53,688 bases of DNA, taken from contig JAJRQT010000066.1 of assembly GCA_024280115.1 (NCBI GenBank), positions 1-53,688 on the forward strand, written 5' to 3'. Position 1 is the stretch's first letter. The number at the start of each line of letters is the position of its first letter. The notes beneath the pieces are model-generated. The model did no database searches and had not been told where the DNA came from. It saw only the letters and a list, made by a program, of their open reading frames with translations. The stretch is from Bacteroidota bacterium. GTDB lineage: Bacteria > Bacteroidota > Bacteroidia > Cytophagales > Cyclobacteriaceae. The position numbers were made by a program, and so were the translations under genes. This document shows positions 20,519 through 29,385 of the stretch, piece after piece.

Positions 20519-21733
20519 TTATCTGAGTTTTAATGTCGCCAATGTCATGATGGCCAGTAAAATACCAACTGTCCAAAATCTTGTTACAATCTTTGCTTCG
20601 TGCAGGTTTTTTTTCTGGTAATGATGATGTAAAGGCGCCATCAGGAATATCCTGCGACCCTCACCATATTTTTTTCTCGTGTATTTGAAATATGAAACCT
20701 GTATGATTACTGATAAATTTTCAATCAGAAATATTCCGCAGAAGATTGGAATCATCAGCTCTTTTCTAATAGAAAGCGCTAATACAGCGATAATGGCTCC
20801 CAGGGATAAACTACCGGTATCTCCCATGAAAACCTGTGCCGGGTAAGCATTGAACCATAGGAATCCAACACATGCGCCAACAAAGGCAGAACTGAAGATT
20901 ACCAGTTCGCTGGAGCCCGGAATGTACATGATGTCCAGATAGCTTGAAAAGATGACATTACCGGATATATATGCCAATATCGAAAGTGTGAGACCGATAA
21001 TTGCGGAAGTACCCGCTGCCAGTCCGTCGATCCCATCTGTAATGTTAGCGCCATTGGATACTGCCATAATTATGAGAATGACAAAACCAACATAAATGGG
21101 CATCGTCAGCCAGTCCCCAAGGCCTAAGGTAAATGTACTATAGTCAAGCTCATTCTTTTTTACGAAAGGGATAGTAGTTTTTGTTGATTCTACATCCTGA
21201 TATACAAGCTCACTCATCTGTACCCCGGATTTGATTGATTGACCCGGTTCAAATTCTCTTACCACTACCTCGTTGTGATAAAAAAGTGTAAGTCCGACTA
21301 TGAGTCCCAGGCCCACTTGTCCGATGATTTTAAAAATGCCGCGAAGACCTTCTTTATTTTTTCTAAATACCTTGATATAGTCATCCAAAAAGCCAATCAA
21401 ACCCATCCAGATTGTAGCGACAAGTATGAGGATTACATAAATATTACCAACAATTGAAAAGAGTAATGTAGGCAGGATGATGGCCAAAATGATGATGATC
21501 CCGCCCATCGTCGGTGTGCCTTTCTTCTCCATCTGACCATCCAGCCCCAGATCCCGAATGCTTTCGCCAACTTGCTTTCTATGCAGAATATTGATGAGTT
21601 TTTTGCCAAAAGTAATGGTGATGATCAAAGATAACAGGGCAGCCATGGCAGCTCTGAAGGAAATATATTGAAATACTCCCGCTCCAATCAGATCAATCTC
21701 TTCTTTTAGATATGTAAATAAATAGTAAAACAT
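20519..21733 (-). CDS. mraY: Phospho-MurNAc-pentapeptide translocase MraY
   Basis: MraY links phospho-MurNAc-pentapeptide to undecaprenyl phosphate to make lipid I in the cytoplasmic membrane. About ten transmembrane segments are visible. Conserved motifs are KKGTPTMGG (about residue 71), GFLDDYIKV with the Asp pair, [20 protein letters not shown] and APLHHHYQ with the His triplet. The 404 residues exceed the usual 360 because of an insertion at about residues 160-205 between two membrane segments, which is common in Bacteroidota. The gene directly abuts murE with no gap. Confidence 0.99.
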   Translation of the reverse strand: MFYYLFTYLKEEIDLIGAGVFQYISFRAAMAALLSLIITITFGKKLINILHRKQVGESIRDLGLDGQMEKKGTPTMGGIIIILAIILPTLLFSIVGNIYVILILVATIWMGLIGFLDDYIKVFRKNKEGLRGIFKIIGQVGLGLIVGLTLFYHNEVVVREFEPGQSIKSGVQMSELVYQDVESTKTTIPFVKKNELDYSTFTLGLGDWLTMPIYVGFVILIIMAVSNGANITDGIDGLAAGTSAIIGLTLSILAYISGNVIFSSYLDIMYIPGSSELVIFSSAFVGACVGFLWFNAYPAQVFMGDTGSLSLGAIIAVLALSIRKELMIPIFCGIFLIENLSVIIQVSYFKYTRKKYGEGRRIFLMAPLHHHYQKKNLHEAKIVTRFWTVGILLAIMTLATLKLR

Positions 21734-23212
21734 TTAGCCCTGATCGGTTTTATCGTTTGACATAAGTGCCTCCAGTTCCAACAATACTTTTTTGTCGCTG
21801 AAGTCTTTTTTTACTCCTTTTATTTCCTGGTAATCTTCATGGCCTTTCCCGGCTATGAGAATAATGTCATTATCTTCAGAAAAAGCCAGTGCAGTTTTTA
21901 TAGCCTCTTTTCTGTCAATTACCGTAAGCGTCTTTTTGAAATCTGTAGCTTTCACACCCATTTTCATTTCTTCGATAATTGCTTCCGGCTCCTCGTCTCT
22001 TGGGTTGTCAGAAGTGAAAATAACTTTGTCGCTTAGCTTACAGGCGATTCCTGCCATAATCGGCCTTTTTTCCTTATCGCGATTTCCTCCACAACCCACA
22101 ACGGTAATAACCTGCTCATTTCTGGTTCTTACACTGTTGATGGTTTTTAATACATTTTTCAGTGCGTCCGGCGTATGTGCATAATCGATGATGGCAATGA
22201 TATTACTCTTAAGAGGGACTCTTTCAAACCTTCCGGGAACCGGTTCGATAGATGAAAGCGCCACCAATAATTCTTCTGGGTCTTCGCCAAGAATAGACCC
22301 AACTCCATAGGCGGCGATAAGATTATAGGCGTTGAAATCACCAATGAGATTGAACCAAATTTTAAAATTGTCAACATCCATTTCCAATCCCAGTAAAGAA
22401 TTGGAAAGGATCTTGGCTTTGTAGTCACTCATTGATCTTATACCAAATGTTTTCTTTTCGGCTTTGGTATTCTGGAGCATAATTTTACCCCTTTTATCAT
22501 CTGTATTCACCAATGCGAAAGAACCGGATGCGAGTTCGTCAAAAAGTTTCTTTTTTGCCTTAATGTAGGCATCGAATGTCAGGTGGTAATCTAAATGATC
22601 ATGTGTGATGTTGGTGAAAACAGCAATATCGAAGCTTAATCCAGCAATTCTGTTCTGATCGATGGCATGGCTGCTCGCTTCCATAAAGCAGTGCGTACAA
22701 CCGGCATCGACCATCTCCTTGAGCAATCTATTAATTTGAATAGCATCTCCGGTTGTGTGCGTAGAAGGCAATTCATTTTCATTGATTTTATTTAAAATGG
22801 TTGACAAAAGACCAACATTGTATCCGAGTTTTCTGAATAAATTAAACAGGAGTGTAACAGTAGTCGTTTTTCCATTTGTACCTGTAACACCAACGAGTTT
22901 CAGTTCTTTAGAAGGATTGCCATAATAATTAGCCGCAATGATTCCCAGTGCTTTGGAGCTGTCTTCTGTTTGAACAATAGAAACATTGTCTAAAGCTTCA
23001 ATCTTGGTTTCACAAACAATAGCGGCAGCGCCCTGATCAAGGGCTGTCCGAATGTACTTGTGGCCGTCAACTTGTGTGCCTTTCACCGCGACAAACAAAT
23101 CTCCTTTACCCACTTTCCTGGAGTCGAAACGAACATTTGCTACCGGGATGTTCATATCTCCGGAAGAGGCTGTCAACGACACTTTGTGCAATATGTCTTT
23201 TAACAATATCAT
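21734..23212 (-). CDS. murE: UDP-MurNAc-tripeptide synthetase MurE (meso-diaminopimelate type)
   Basis: MurE adds the third amino acid of the peptidoglycan stem. The ATP-binding motif GVTGTNGKTTTVTLL is at about residues 108-122, the conserved IDYAHTPDAL and the C-terminal motif TSDNPRDEEP are present. DNPR is the motif that in characterised MurE enzymes recognises meso-diaminopimelate, so this organism probably has mDAP-type peptidoglycan. Length is 492 residues. It overlaps ftsI by 4 bases upstream. Confidence 0.98.
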   Translation of the reverse strand: MILLKDILHKVSLTASSGDMNIPVANVRFDSRKVGKGDLFVAVKGTQVDGHKYIRTALDQGAAAIVCETKIEALDNVSIVQTEDSSKALGIIAANYYGNPSKELKLVGVTGTNGKTTTVTLLFNLFRKLGYNVGLLSTILNKINENELPSTHTTGDAIQINRLLKEMVDAGCTHCFMEASSHAIDQNRIAGLSFDIAVFTNITHDHLDYHLTFDAYIKAKKKLFDELASGSFALVNTDDKRGKIMLQNTKAEKKTFGIRSMSDYKAKILSNSLLGLEMDVDNFKIWFNLIGDFNAYNLIAAYGVGSILGEDPEELLVALSSIEPVPGRFERVPLKSNIIAIIDYAHTPDALKNVLKTINSVRTRNEQVITVVGCGGNRDKEKRPIMAGIACKLSDKVIFTSDNPRDEEPEAIIEEMKMGVKATDFKKTLTVIDRKEAIKTALAFSEDNDIILIAGKGHEDYQEIKGVKKDFSDKKVLLELEALMSNDKTDQG

Positions 23213-25302
23213 CCGAGTGTGAGTGAAATTCTACTTCCTTTCGACAATTTTTGCCCGGGCAATATGGATTGCTTTGTTATGCGCCCTCGTCCTTTGTGGG
23301 AGACCTGCATTCCCTGATTTTCAAGAAGAAAAATAGCATCCCGGAGCGTCATCCCTAATACATCAGGAACAACTTCCGGGGCTATTTCATCGGTCGTCCA
23401 TAACACAGCATTGTCTTTAAGTCGAGCTTTTACCCATTCTTCGCTACTTGAAGCCTTGTTTGGAATAGAAAGCTCGTCACAAATTCTTTGTAGATCTTCA
23501 CGATTTCCCGCTTTAATCACAGGAAAAATGCCTGACTCAGTGTCTTGCATAGCGATATAAGGCGCGTGCAATTCAAGATCGAGGGCATATATTTTATCGG
23601 CGATTTCTTTAAATACCGGTGCGGCTACATTAGAGCCATATTGTCTGAATCCTTTTGGTTTGTCGATGACAATAATACAGCTGTACTGAGGGTTTTCAGC
23701 GGGGAAATATCCAACAAAAGAGGTGCTGTATTGCCTCGTATATCTGCCATTGACTAATTTTTGCGCTGTGCCTGTTTTACCGGCGATTTTATAATATTTG
23801 TTTTTTATATTTTTTGCCGTTCCATTTTCTACCACACCTTCCAACAATGATTTGACTTCCTTTAGGGTCTTTGCAGAACAGATCTTTTTCTTCAATACCC
23901 GGCTGTCAAAATATTTAATTTCCTTGTCGGCCTGGCTGATGGATTTTACAATGATCGGCCTTATCGATTTACCGTCATTGGCAATTGCATTGTAGAATGT
24001 GAGCAACTGCAATGGAGTTAATTCTAACTCGTAACCTATTGACATCCACGGCAGTGTGATGCCACTCCATGATTTATCAGAAGGGTTTTTAATTTTCGGA
24101 ATTCCTTCGCCGATCATTTGGAATCCAAGGGGTTGAGATAAACCAAATGAGTTGATATAGTCAATATATCTCTGAGGATCGCTGCCAAATTGGTTGTACA
24201 CCATTTTGGATATGGCGATGTTGGAAGAATATTCAAATGCCTGTTTTACTGAAATAGTTCCATATCCCCCGGGTTTGTGGTCTATCATATTATGGTTATA
24301 GAATTTATAGGTTCCATTCCCGGTGTTGATGCTGTCTGTCAATTTTAACTTTGAATCTTCCAGAAGTGCAATCATGGAGGCGAGCTTAAAAGTTGATCCC
24401 GGCTCTGCCAGACCTTGAACACCATAATTAAAAACCTCCCGGTAGTCGTTGTATTTTTTATTTTTAGTGAGGTTGGAAATAGCTTTGATTTCTCCGGTAG
24501 AAACTTCCATAACGATCGCACAACCATAGTCTGCATCATGGTCTTCCAGGGCATTTAGCAATGCAGATTCGGTTACATCCTGTAGATTTACATTTATTGT
24601 TGTGTGAATGTCATAGCCTTCCACAGGCCGCACTTCTGAGCCATCGTGCAGTGGCCGCCATTTTCCTCCGGCCATTTTTTGATATAGTGCTTTTCCGTCT
24701 TTACCGGAAAGATATTTGTTGAAACTGTATTCGAGGCCGGCTCCGTCATTGTTGTCATTTACGAATCCGACAGTCCTGTAACCAAGGTAGGAGAATGGCC
24801 TGTATCTTCTGTCCAGTTTTTCAAAAATAACACCGCCTTTTAGTCTTCCTTCCCGGAAAATAGGCCAATTAGCCATTTCCTTTTTTTCCTGATACTTGAT
24901 AAGGCGCCTATTTAAAATAACGTATTGCTTTTTCGCTATTCTCGCATCGTTGATTTTTCTTTTATAATACTCCCGGCTTCTGTCATTGAAGTGATATGAA
25001 AGTTTGAGTGCAAGTGAATCAATTCCCTTTTTATAAACTTCGTCACGGGCGATGGTTGGATCGAAAGCAACCCTGTAAGAAGGCAAGGAGGTAGCTAAGA
25101 GACTTCCATTGTCGCTGTAAATATTACCACGAGTAGCTTTTACAGTTCTGTATTTCAAATCGATTTCTTCCGCAAGCCGGGCCCACTTCCTGTCATCTAC
25201 AGTTTGCAGAATGACGATCCTGGCGAGTACCGCAAATGCGAATACACCGATGATTAGAAAAGCTACTCTAACCCTTAATATTATGGACTTCCTAATGTTC
25301 AC
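23209..25302 (-). CDS. ftsI: Septal transpeptidase FtsI (PBP3) with C-terminal PASTA domain
   Basis: FtsI is the penicillin-binding transpeptidase that cross-links septal peptidoglycan. A single membrane segment (about residues 10-32) anchors the protein. A pedestal domain is followed by the transpeptidase domain with the catalytic STFK motif (Ser303-Lys306), SSN (about 358) and KTGTAQ (about 507). The last 60 residues (VVPDVLGMTLRDA ... KLSKGSRISLTLG) form one PASTA domain, unlike the enterobacterial protein but common in Bacteroidota. The start overlaps the end of the ftsL-like gene by 11 bases. Confidence 0.98.
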   Translation of the reverse strand: MNIRKSIILRVRVAFLIIGVFAFAVLARIVILQTVDDRKWARLAEEIDLKYRTVKATRGNIYSDNGSLLATSLPSYRVAFDPTIARDEVYKKGIDSLALKLSYHFNDRSREYYKRKINDARIAKKQYVILNRRLIKYQEKKEMANWPIFREGRLKGGVIFEKLDRRYRPFSYLGYRTVGFVNDNNDGAGLEYSFNKYLSGKDGKALYQKMAGGKWRPLHDGSEVRPVEGYDIHTTINVNLQDVTESALLNALEDHDADYGCAIVMEVSTGEIKAISNLTKNKKYNDYREVFNYGVQGLAEPGSTFKLASMIALLEDSKLKLTDSINTGNGTYKFYNHNMIDHKPGGYGTISVKQAFEYSSNIAISKMVYNQFGSDPQRYIDYINSFGLSQPLGFQMIGEGIPKIKNPSDKSWSGITLPWMSIGYELELTPLQLLTFYNAIANDGKSIRPIIVKSISQADKEIKYFDSRVLKKKICSAKTLKEVKSLLEGVVENGTAKNIKNKYYKIAGKTGTAQKLVNGRYTRQYSTSFVGYFPAENPQYSCIIVIDKPKGFRQYGSNVAAPVFKEIADKIYALDLELHAPYIAMQDTESGIFPVIKAGNREDLQRICDELSIPNKASSSEEWVKARLKDNAVLWTTDEIAPEVVPDVLGMTLRDAIFLLENQGMQVSHKGRGRITKQSILPGQKLSKGSRISLTLG

Positions 25303-25666
25303 TTTTTCCTAAAATGATTTTATTTGGTGGTGTTGAACTTTCTATTAATCCTATTTTACTTACTTTTCTTGCTACTTCAGATTGTTTGCTGGCAAACATA
25401 TAGTCTGCTTTCAGCGAGGTAAAGTCTGCTCTAAGCTCCTCTACCTCAACCCTCATTTTGTCAATTTTTCTGATTGTTTTTTCTGCCCAGTGGTTATTTC
25501 CTATATAGAAAATACCGATGGCTGTTAGAAAGAGAATATGAGGAATGTATTTAGATGGCAACCCTTCATCAAACAAGGCATCGAGTTTGAGTTTGCTCCC
25601 AATCATGGAAAACAAGCTGATTTTATTCTCTTTTCCCTTATTTATTTTATAAGTGTTTTTGGACAT
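25292..25666 (-). CDS. ftsL: FtsL-like division protein
   Basis: This small bitopic membrane protein has a basic N-terminus of about 40 residues, one transmembrane segment at about residues 42-58 (IPHILFLTAIGIFYIG), and then a heptad-like coiled coil (about 60-100, KTIRKIDKMRVEVEELRADF). Size, topology and position between rsmH and ftsI match FtsL, the partner of FtsB and FtsQ in the divisome. Primary-sequence conservation of FtsL is very low, so the call rests on context and topology. The ORF overlaps ftsI by 11 bases. Confidence 0.88.
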   Translation of the reverse strand: MSKNTYKINKGKENKISLFSMIGSKLKLDALFDEGLPSKYIPHILFLTAIGIFYIGNNHWAEKTIRKIDKMRVEVEELRADFTSLKADYMFASKQSEVARKVSKIGLIESSTPPNKIILGKSEH

Positions 25667-25667
25667 C

Positions 25668-26582
25668 TTAAATTTTTTCAGCGATTCTCATTTTTGCACT
25701 TCTTGCCCTGTTATTTTCAAGAATTTCCAGCTTGTCTGCTAAAACCGGTTTCCTGCTTATGGATTTCAGAGGTTTTATTTCATTCCCAAAAACATCTTTT
25801 TCCACCTCGCCAAAAAATTTACCTTTATTAAAAAAGTTTTTGACAAGCCGATCTTCGAGCGAATGGTAAGAAATGACAACCATTCTGCCCCCTGGCTTTA
25901 ACACATTCATACTCCTGGTTAACATTTCTTTTAATGCCTCCAGTTCATTATTCACCTCTATCCTTAGTGCCTGAAAAACCTGTGCGAAGTATTTAAACTC
26001 CCGGCCTCTCGGAGCGAAGTCAATTAGTATTTTCTTTAAATCCTGATTAGTTTTAATCGGCCCCAGTGTTCTTATTTTGGCAATAGCTGCAGCCAGAGAT
26101 CTCGCATTTCTTACCTCTCCATATAGGCCAAATATTTTGTGCAATTCTTTTTCATCGTATTTATTGATCACTTGCATTGCACTCTTAGATGAATTTTTAT
26201 CCATCCGCATATCAAGAGTGCCATCAAATCTTGTGGAAAACCCACGGGACGGAGTGTCTATTTGATGCGAGGATACACCGAGATCGGCTAATATCCCATC
26301 TACCTGGGTTGCTCCATGAAGTTTGAGAAATTTATCGACAAACCTGAAGTTGCTCTGAATAAAGCTGAATGATTTACTATTGATTCTTGCGGCATTTTCT
26401 GCTGCATCAGGGTCCTGGTCAAATGCAAAAAGGCGACCTTCTTTGATATTCTCCAGAATAACCATCGAATGACCGCCACCTCCAAAAGTAAGATCTGCAT
26501 AGACACCATCTGATTTAATTTTCAACGCATCGATGCTTTCTTTTAATAAAACAGGTTTATGGTAGGTCATGGTTGTCAACAT
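25668..26582 (-). CDS. rsmH: 16S rRNA m4C1402 methyltransferase RsmH (MraW)
   Basis: RsmH methylates N4 of C1402 in 16S rRNA using S-adenosylmethionine. The N-terminus has the YHKPVLLKESIDAL start typical of MraW, the SAM-binding motif YADLTFGGGGHS, ILADLGVSSHQID, and the later GGRMVVISYHSLEDRLVKNFF signature. Length of 304 residues is normal. Its ATG shares one base with the mraZ stop codon (TAATG), indicating coupled translation. Confidence 0.98.
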   Translation of the reverse strand: MLTTMTYHKPVLLKESIDALKIKSDGVYADLTFGGGGHSMVILENIKEGRLFAFDQDPDAAENAARINSKSFSFIQSNFRFVDKFLKLHGATQVDGILADLGVSSHQIDTPSRGFSTRFDGTLDMRMDKNSSKSAMQVINKYDEKELHKIFGLYGEVRNARSLAAAIAKIRTLGPIKTNQDLKKILIDFAPRGREFKYFAQVFQALRIEVNNELEALKEMLTRSMNVLKPGGRMVVISYHSLEDRLVKNFFNKGKFFGEVEKDVFGNEIKPLKSISRKPVLADKLEILENNRARSAKMRIAEKI

Positions 26583-27025
26583 TACTCTGTCAGGTGTTTT
26601 TGTGCCAGTTTAGAAAATTCTGCATTATCATTTATAATGTACTCTTCGTAAACGGTAGAATCCCAAAGCTCTAACCTGTTTCCCAAGCCAACCAGAATGA
26701 TTTCTTTTTCAAGTTTTGCATACTTGATCATGTGCTTTGGTATCAAAAATCTGCCGGCACCATCTAATTCCACCTCAGATATTCGCCTGAAAAAGTTTCT
26801 TTGAAGTCGCCTGAATTCTTCATTAAACTCATTCATAGAGGCTAATCTTGAATAGATTTTTCTATATTCCACCAGGGGATACAATACCAGGCATGGCTCG
26901 AGCCCTTGGCTCAAAACCAACTGATTACCAGATACTTCAGGCAATTTTGACTTTACCTTAGCAGGTAATGTCAGCCGGCCTTTTGCATCCATTTTGCACC
27001 CAAATTCACCCGTAAAGAAAGACAT
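26582..27025 (-). CDS. mraZ: Transcriptional regulator MraZ
   Basis: MraZ is a DNA-binding protein with two AbrB-like (SpoVT/MraZ) folds that represses the dcw operon, including its own gene. Each half has the conserved pattern: residues about 8-50 (GEFGCKMDAKGRLTLPAKVK) and about 80-120 (SEVELDGAGRFLIPKHM). The 147-residue length is usual. It is the first gene of the cluster. A Bacteroidota-type promoter and a candidate MraZ box lie directly upstream, which fits autoregulation. Confidence 0.97.
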   Translation of the reverse strand: MSFFTGEFGCKMDAKGRLTLPAKVKSKLPEVSGNQLVLSQGLEPCLVLYPLVEYRKIYSRLASMNEFNEEFRRLQRNFFRRISEVELDGAGRFLIPKHMIKYAKLEKEIILVGLGNRLELWDSTVYEEYIINDNAEFSKLAQKHLTE

Positions 27026-27056
27026 TGGCTATAAAGAAAATTCTATTTTATATGAA

Positions 27057-27086
27057 CAAAGATATTAATTTAAGCCACAATCTCAA
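27057..27086 (-). promoter_or_regulatory. Bacteroidota-type promoter of the dcw cluster
   Basis: On the minus strand TTG (27084-27086) is followed by 19 bases and TATCTTTG (27057-27064), matching the TTTG-N19-TAnnTTTG consensus of the Bacteroidota primary sigma factor. It lies about 32 bases upstream of the mraZ ATG. Confidence 0.6.
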
Positions 27087-27104
27087 CCACTTTACCCCAC
27101 TTTA
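27085..27104 (-). promoter_or_regulatory. Candidate MraZ operator overlapping the mraZ promoter
   Basis: The minus strand holds GTGGGGTAAAGTGG, two GTGG units with a 10-base period, overlapping the -33 element. A third GTGG follows at 27075-27078. This resembles the TGGG-N6 direct repeats bound by MraZ in studied bacteria. A near-identical box lies in the other orientation at 27231. Confidence 0.6.
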
Positions 27105-27230
27105 TGACACTTTTTTACATTTTTTTTATAATTCATACACAGACAGTAAGATGTATCCATTGATTTATAGGCATATAGTACCGGTGATTTAAATAATAGC
27201 TTTTATTATCGTGCTGAAACAATTTTTTTG

Positions 27231-27250
27231 GTGGGGGAAAGTGGTAGATG
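27231..27250 (+). promoter_or_regulatory. Second MraZ-type box, opposite orientation
   Basis: The plus strand reads GTGGGGGAAAGTGG, 13 of 14 bases identical to the box at 27087-27100 on the minus strand and with the same 10-base period. It lies about 205 bases upstream of mraZ and 270 bases upstream of the divergent lipoprotein gene. Confidence 0.5.
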
Positions 27251-27521
27251 ATTCCGAGCGTGTGTAAATCATTGCAACATTTTATCATTAACTCCCCGGG
27301 TGCTAGATCCCGTGTGCCGTATTGAAGAGGGGTATATTGTGAAGTTTAATAGTTGTTCCGCAGAAGGTTGTCTGGAATTTTCCCGGTTTTGTATTTCTGT
27401 CAATCTACCTAATTGTATATTATTCCCTACAGTGGATTTCAATATTAAATTTCCTATCAATTGATATTGTGTATTATCTTTACATTTTATTTAAAGTAGG
27501 GATTATCAGAGCGAATTTTTT

Positions 27522-28760
27522 ATGAGAAGAGTAATAATTTTAAGTTTATTGGTCAGTTTGTTTTGGTCTTGTACCTCTTCAACAGAACAGCATTTGAATA
27601 CATCAGATAAAATTTTAAAAGCAGGAATTTGGAGAGGTGTGTTAAAACCCCAGGGAATAGAAATTCCTTTTCTATTTGATATAAAGAAAAATGAAGGCGG
27701 TTATAAGATGGTTCTTATAAATGCGGATGAAAAATTGATATTGGATGAGTTGGTTATTGAGGATGACTCTTTGCATGTTCAGCTTTTTGTGTTTGATGCG
27801 ACCATTCACGCAAAAATAGAAAATGATAAACTTCAGGGAGCCTGGGTAAAGAATTATGCAGAAGATTATGTAATTCCATTTGAGGCAACTTTTGGCGATG
27901 ATCAAAGATTTGAAATGGGACCACAAAAAATGGATACTTCATTTGATGGCAAATGGGAAGTGGATTTTGTCAACGAAAATGGTGTTGAAAAAGCAATTGG
28001 CTTGTTTAGTCAAAATGGCCGGAAGGTGACAGGGACCTTTCTTACCACTACAGGAGATTATCGCTTTCTTGAAGGGATTGTTGATGATGATAATATGAAG
28101 CTGAGTTGCTTCGATGGTTCACATGCGTTCTTGTTTGAAGCTGAAATGCAGGAAAATGGAGAAATTACCGGCGAATTCTGGTCCGGTAAAACAGGCTTTA
28201 GCAAATGGACGGCAAAAAGAAATGATGATTTTGAATTACCCGATCCCTATGCTTTGACTTTTTTAAAGGAAGGGTATGAGCATTTCGACATTAAATTACC
28301 AAGCACTTTAGGAGAACTGGTAACATTATCTGATGATCTATACAAAGACAAAATTGTAGTGGTGCAGATCCTTGGTACCTGGTGCCCTAATTGTATGGAC
28401 GAAACAGCATTCTATGCTGACTGGTATAAAAAGAATAAAAAACGAGGAGTAGAGATTGTTGGCCTGGCATTTGAAAGTAAGGCAAATGTGGAATATGCCA
28501 CTTCGAGGATAAATAAACTGAAGAAAAAGCTCGGTGTTGAATATGAAATATTAATTGGAGGAACTCCCAATGATGAATCCATAGCTGAGGCACTTCCGAT
28601 GCTGAAAGAGCTCATATCATTTCCTACTTCTATTATTTTGGATAAACAGCATAAAGTGCGAAAAATCCATACAGGTTTTTCTGGCCCGGGAACAGGGGTC
28701 TATTATGAGAAATTTGTGGAGGAATTTAATTTATTTATGGATAAGCTGATTGAGGAATAA
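27522..28760 (+). CDS. TlpA-like thioredoxin-fold lipoprotein
   Basis: This is a lipoprotein (MRRVIILSLLVSLFWSC lipobox) with an N-terminal beta-rich region of about 240 residues and a C-terminal thioredoxin fold of the TlpA/ResA type. The redox motif is Cys288-Pro-Asn-Cys291 within GTWCPNCMDE, and the cis-Pro loop SFPTS is at about residue 367. Such proteins reduce or exchange disulfides in the periplasm, often for cytochrome maturation or in nutrient-acquisition loci. The N-terminal part looks like two related lipocalin-like repeats (GIWRGVLK..., GKWEVDF...). It is divergent from mraZ with a 496-base gap and appears to be a single-gene unit. Confidence 0.9.
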   Translation: MRRVIILSLLVSLFWSCTSSTEQHLNTSDKILKAGIWRGVLKPQGIEIPFLFDIKKNEGGYKMVLINADEKLILDELVIEDDSLHVQLFVFDATIHAKIENDKLQGAWVKNYAEDYVIPFEATFGDDQRFEMGPQKMDTSFDGKWEVDFVNENGVEKAIGLFSQNGRKVTGTFLTTTGDYRFLEGIVDDDNMKLSCFDGSHAFLFEAEMQENGEITGEFWSGKTGFSKWTAKRNDDFELPDPYALTFLKEGYEHFDIKLPSTLGELVTLSDDLYKDKIVVVQILGTWCPNCMDETAFYADWYKKNKKRGVEIVGLAFESKANVEYATSRINKLKKKLGVEYEILIGGTPNDESIAEALPMLKELISFPTSIILDKQHKVRKIHTGFSGPGTGVYYEKFVEEFNLFMDKLIEE

Positions 28761-28806
28761 TCTTTTTTTACCAATGGGATATATTTTTTATTTAACCATA
28801 TTGACA

Positions 28807-28841
28807 AAAAAAGCCTGCCAAAATATATCTGGCAGGCTTAT
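28807..28841 (-). terminator. Rho-independent terminator between convergent genes
   Basis: AAGCCTGCCA (28811-28820) and TGGCAGGCTT (28830-28839) form a perfect 10-base stem. On the minus strand it is followed by a run of seven T, so it best serves the minus-strand gene that ends at 28865; it may also slow transcription from the plus-strand TlpA-like gene. Confidence 0.85.
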
Positions 28842-28864
28842 CAGCAACAATGCTGAAAATATTT

Positions 28865-29242
28865 TTACTTTTCTTTTTCGGCAGTAACTTCAATAGAACC
28901 TTCAGAATAGCTTGCAGTTCCAGTTAATTTACTTTTAGCAAGTGTAGCTTTAATAGTAACATATTCACCTTCTACATAAGCGCCGAATGAGATTTCATTG
29001 CCATCAACTGTTACGTTTCTCATTTCAATTTCATACTCTCCAATTTTGATTTTACCTTCCAATTTATCTCCGCTTTCAGTGAAGATCAATTTGCCGGTAG
29101 AGTATTCATAGGGAGCATAAGGAGCTTCGTAATTCCATGTTCCTATTACAGATTTCGCTTTTCCCGCTGCAAATGCATTTCCAACAACCAACGCAAGGAA
29201 CAATCCCAAAACAATCCCATTCTTTACTAATAAACTTTTCAT
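28865..29242 (-). CDS. Small secreted protein of unknown function
   Basis: The 125-residue product has a clear Sec signal peptide (MKSLLVKNGIVLGLFLALVV, cleavage after AFA at about residue 25). The mature part has alternating hydrophobic and polar residues (GTWNYEAP ... GKLIFTESGDKLEGKIKIG ... GTASYSEGSIEVTAEKEK), which suggests a small beta-barrel or calycin-like fold. No catalytic motif was seen. It is a single gene with its own terminator. Proteins of this form with a GxW start and a repeated 'developed sensitivity' of beta strands are frequent in Bacteroidota, but no named family is claimed. Confidence 0.75.
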   Translation of the reverse strand: MKSLLVKNGIVLGLFLALVVGNAFAAGKAKSVIGTWNYEAPYAPYEYSTGKLIFTESGDKLEGKIKIGEYEIEMRNVTVDGNEISFGAYVEGEYVTIKATLAKSKLTGTASYSEGSIEVTAEKEK

Positions 29243-29385
29243 TTTTTATTTTAATACGTGAAACAAATATTTTTATAGTTAATTTTTCCAGTGACAATAA
29301 TCGGGAAAAGATATTTTTGATTTCTCTTTCCCCTGTCATTAGGGATAAAAAACATTTATATGGGATAAACGGGAAATGTAAATAA

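Noticed and set aside
27269..27460. 63-codon open frame on the minus strand upstream of mraZ
   Set aside because: Low-complexity product without motifs, located in the regulatory region between divergent genes.
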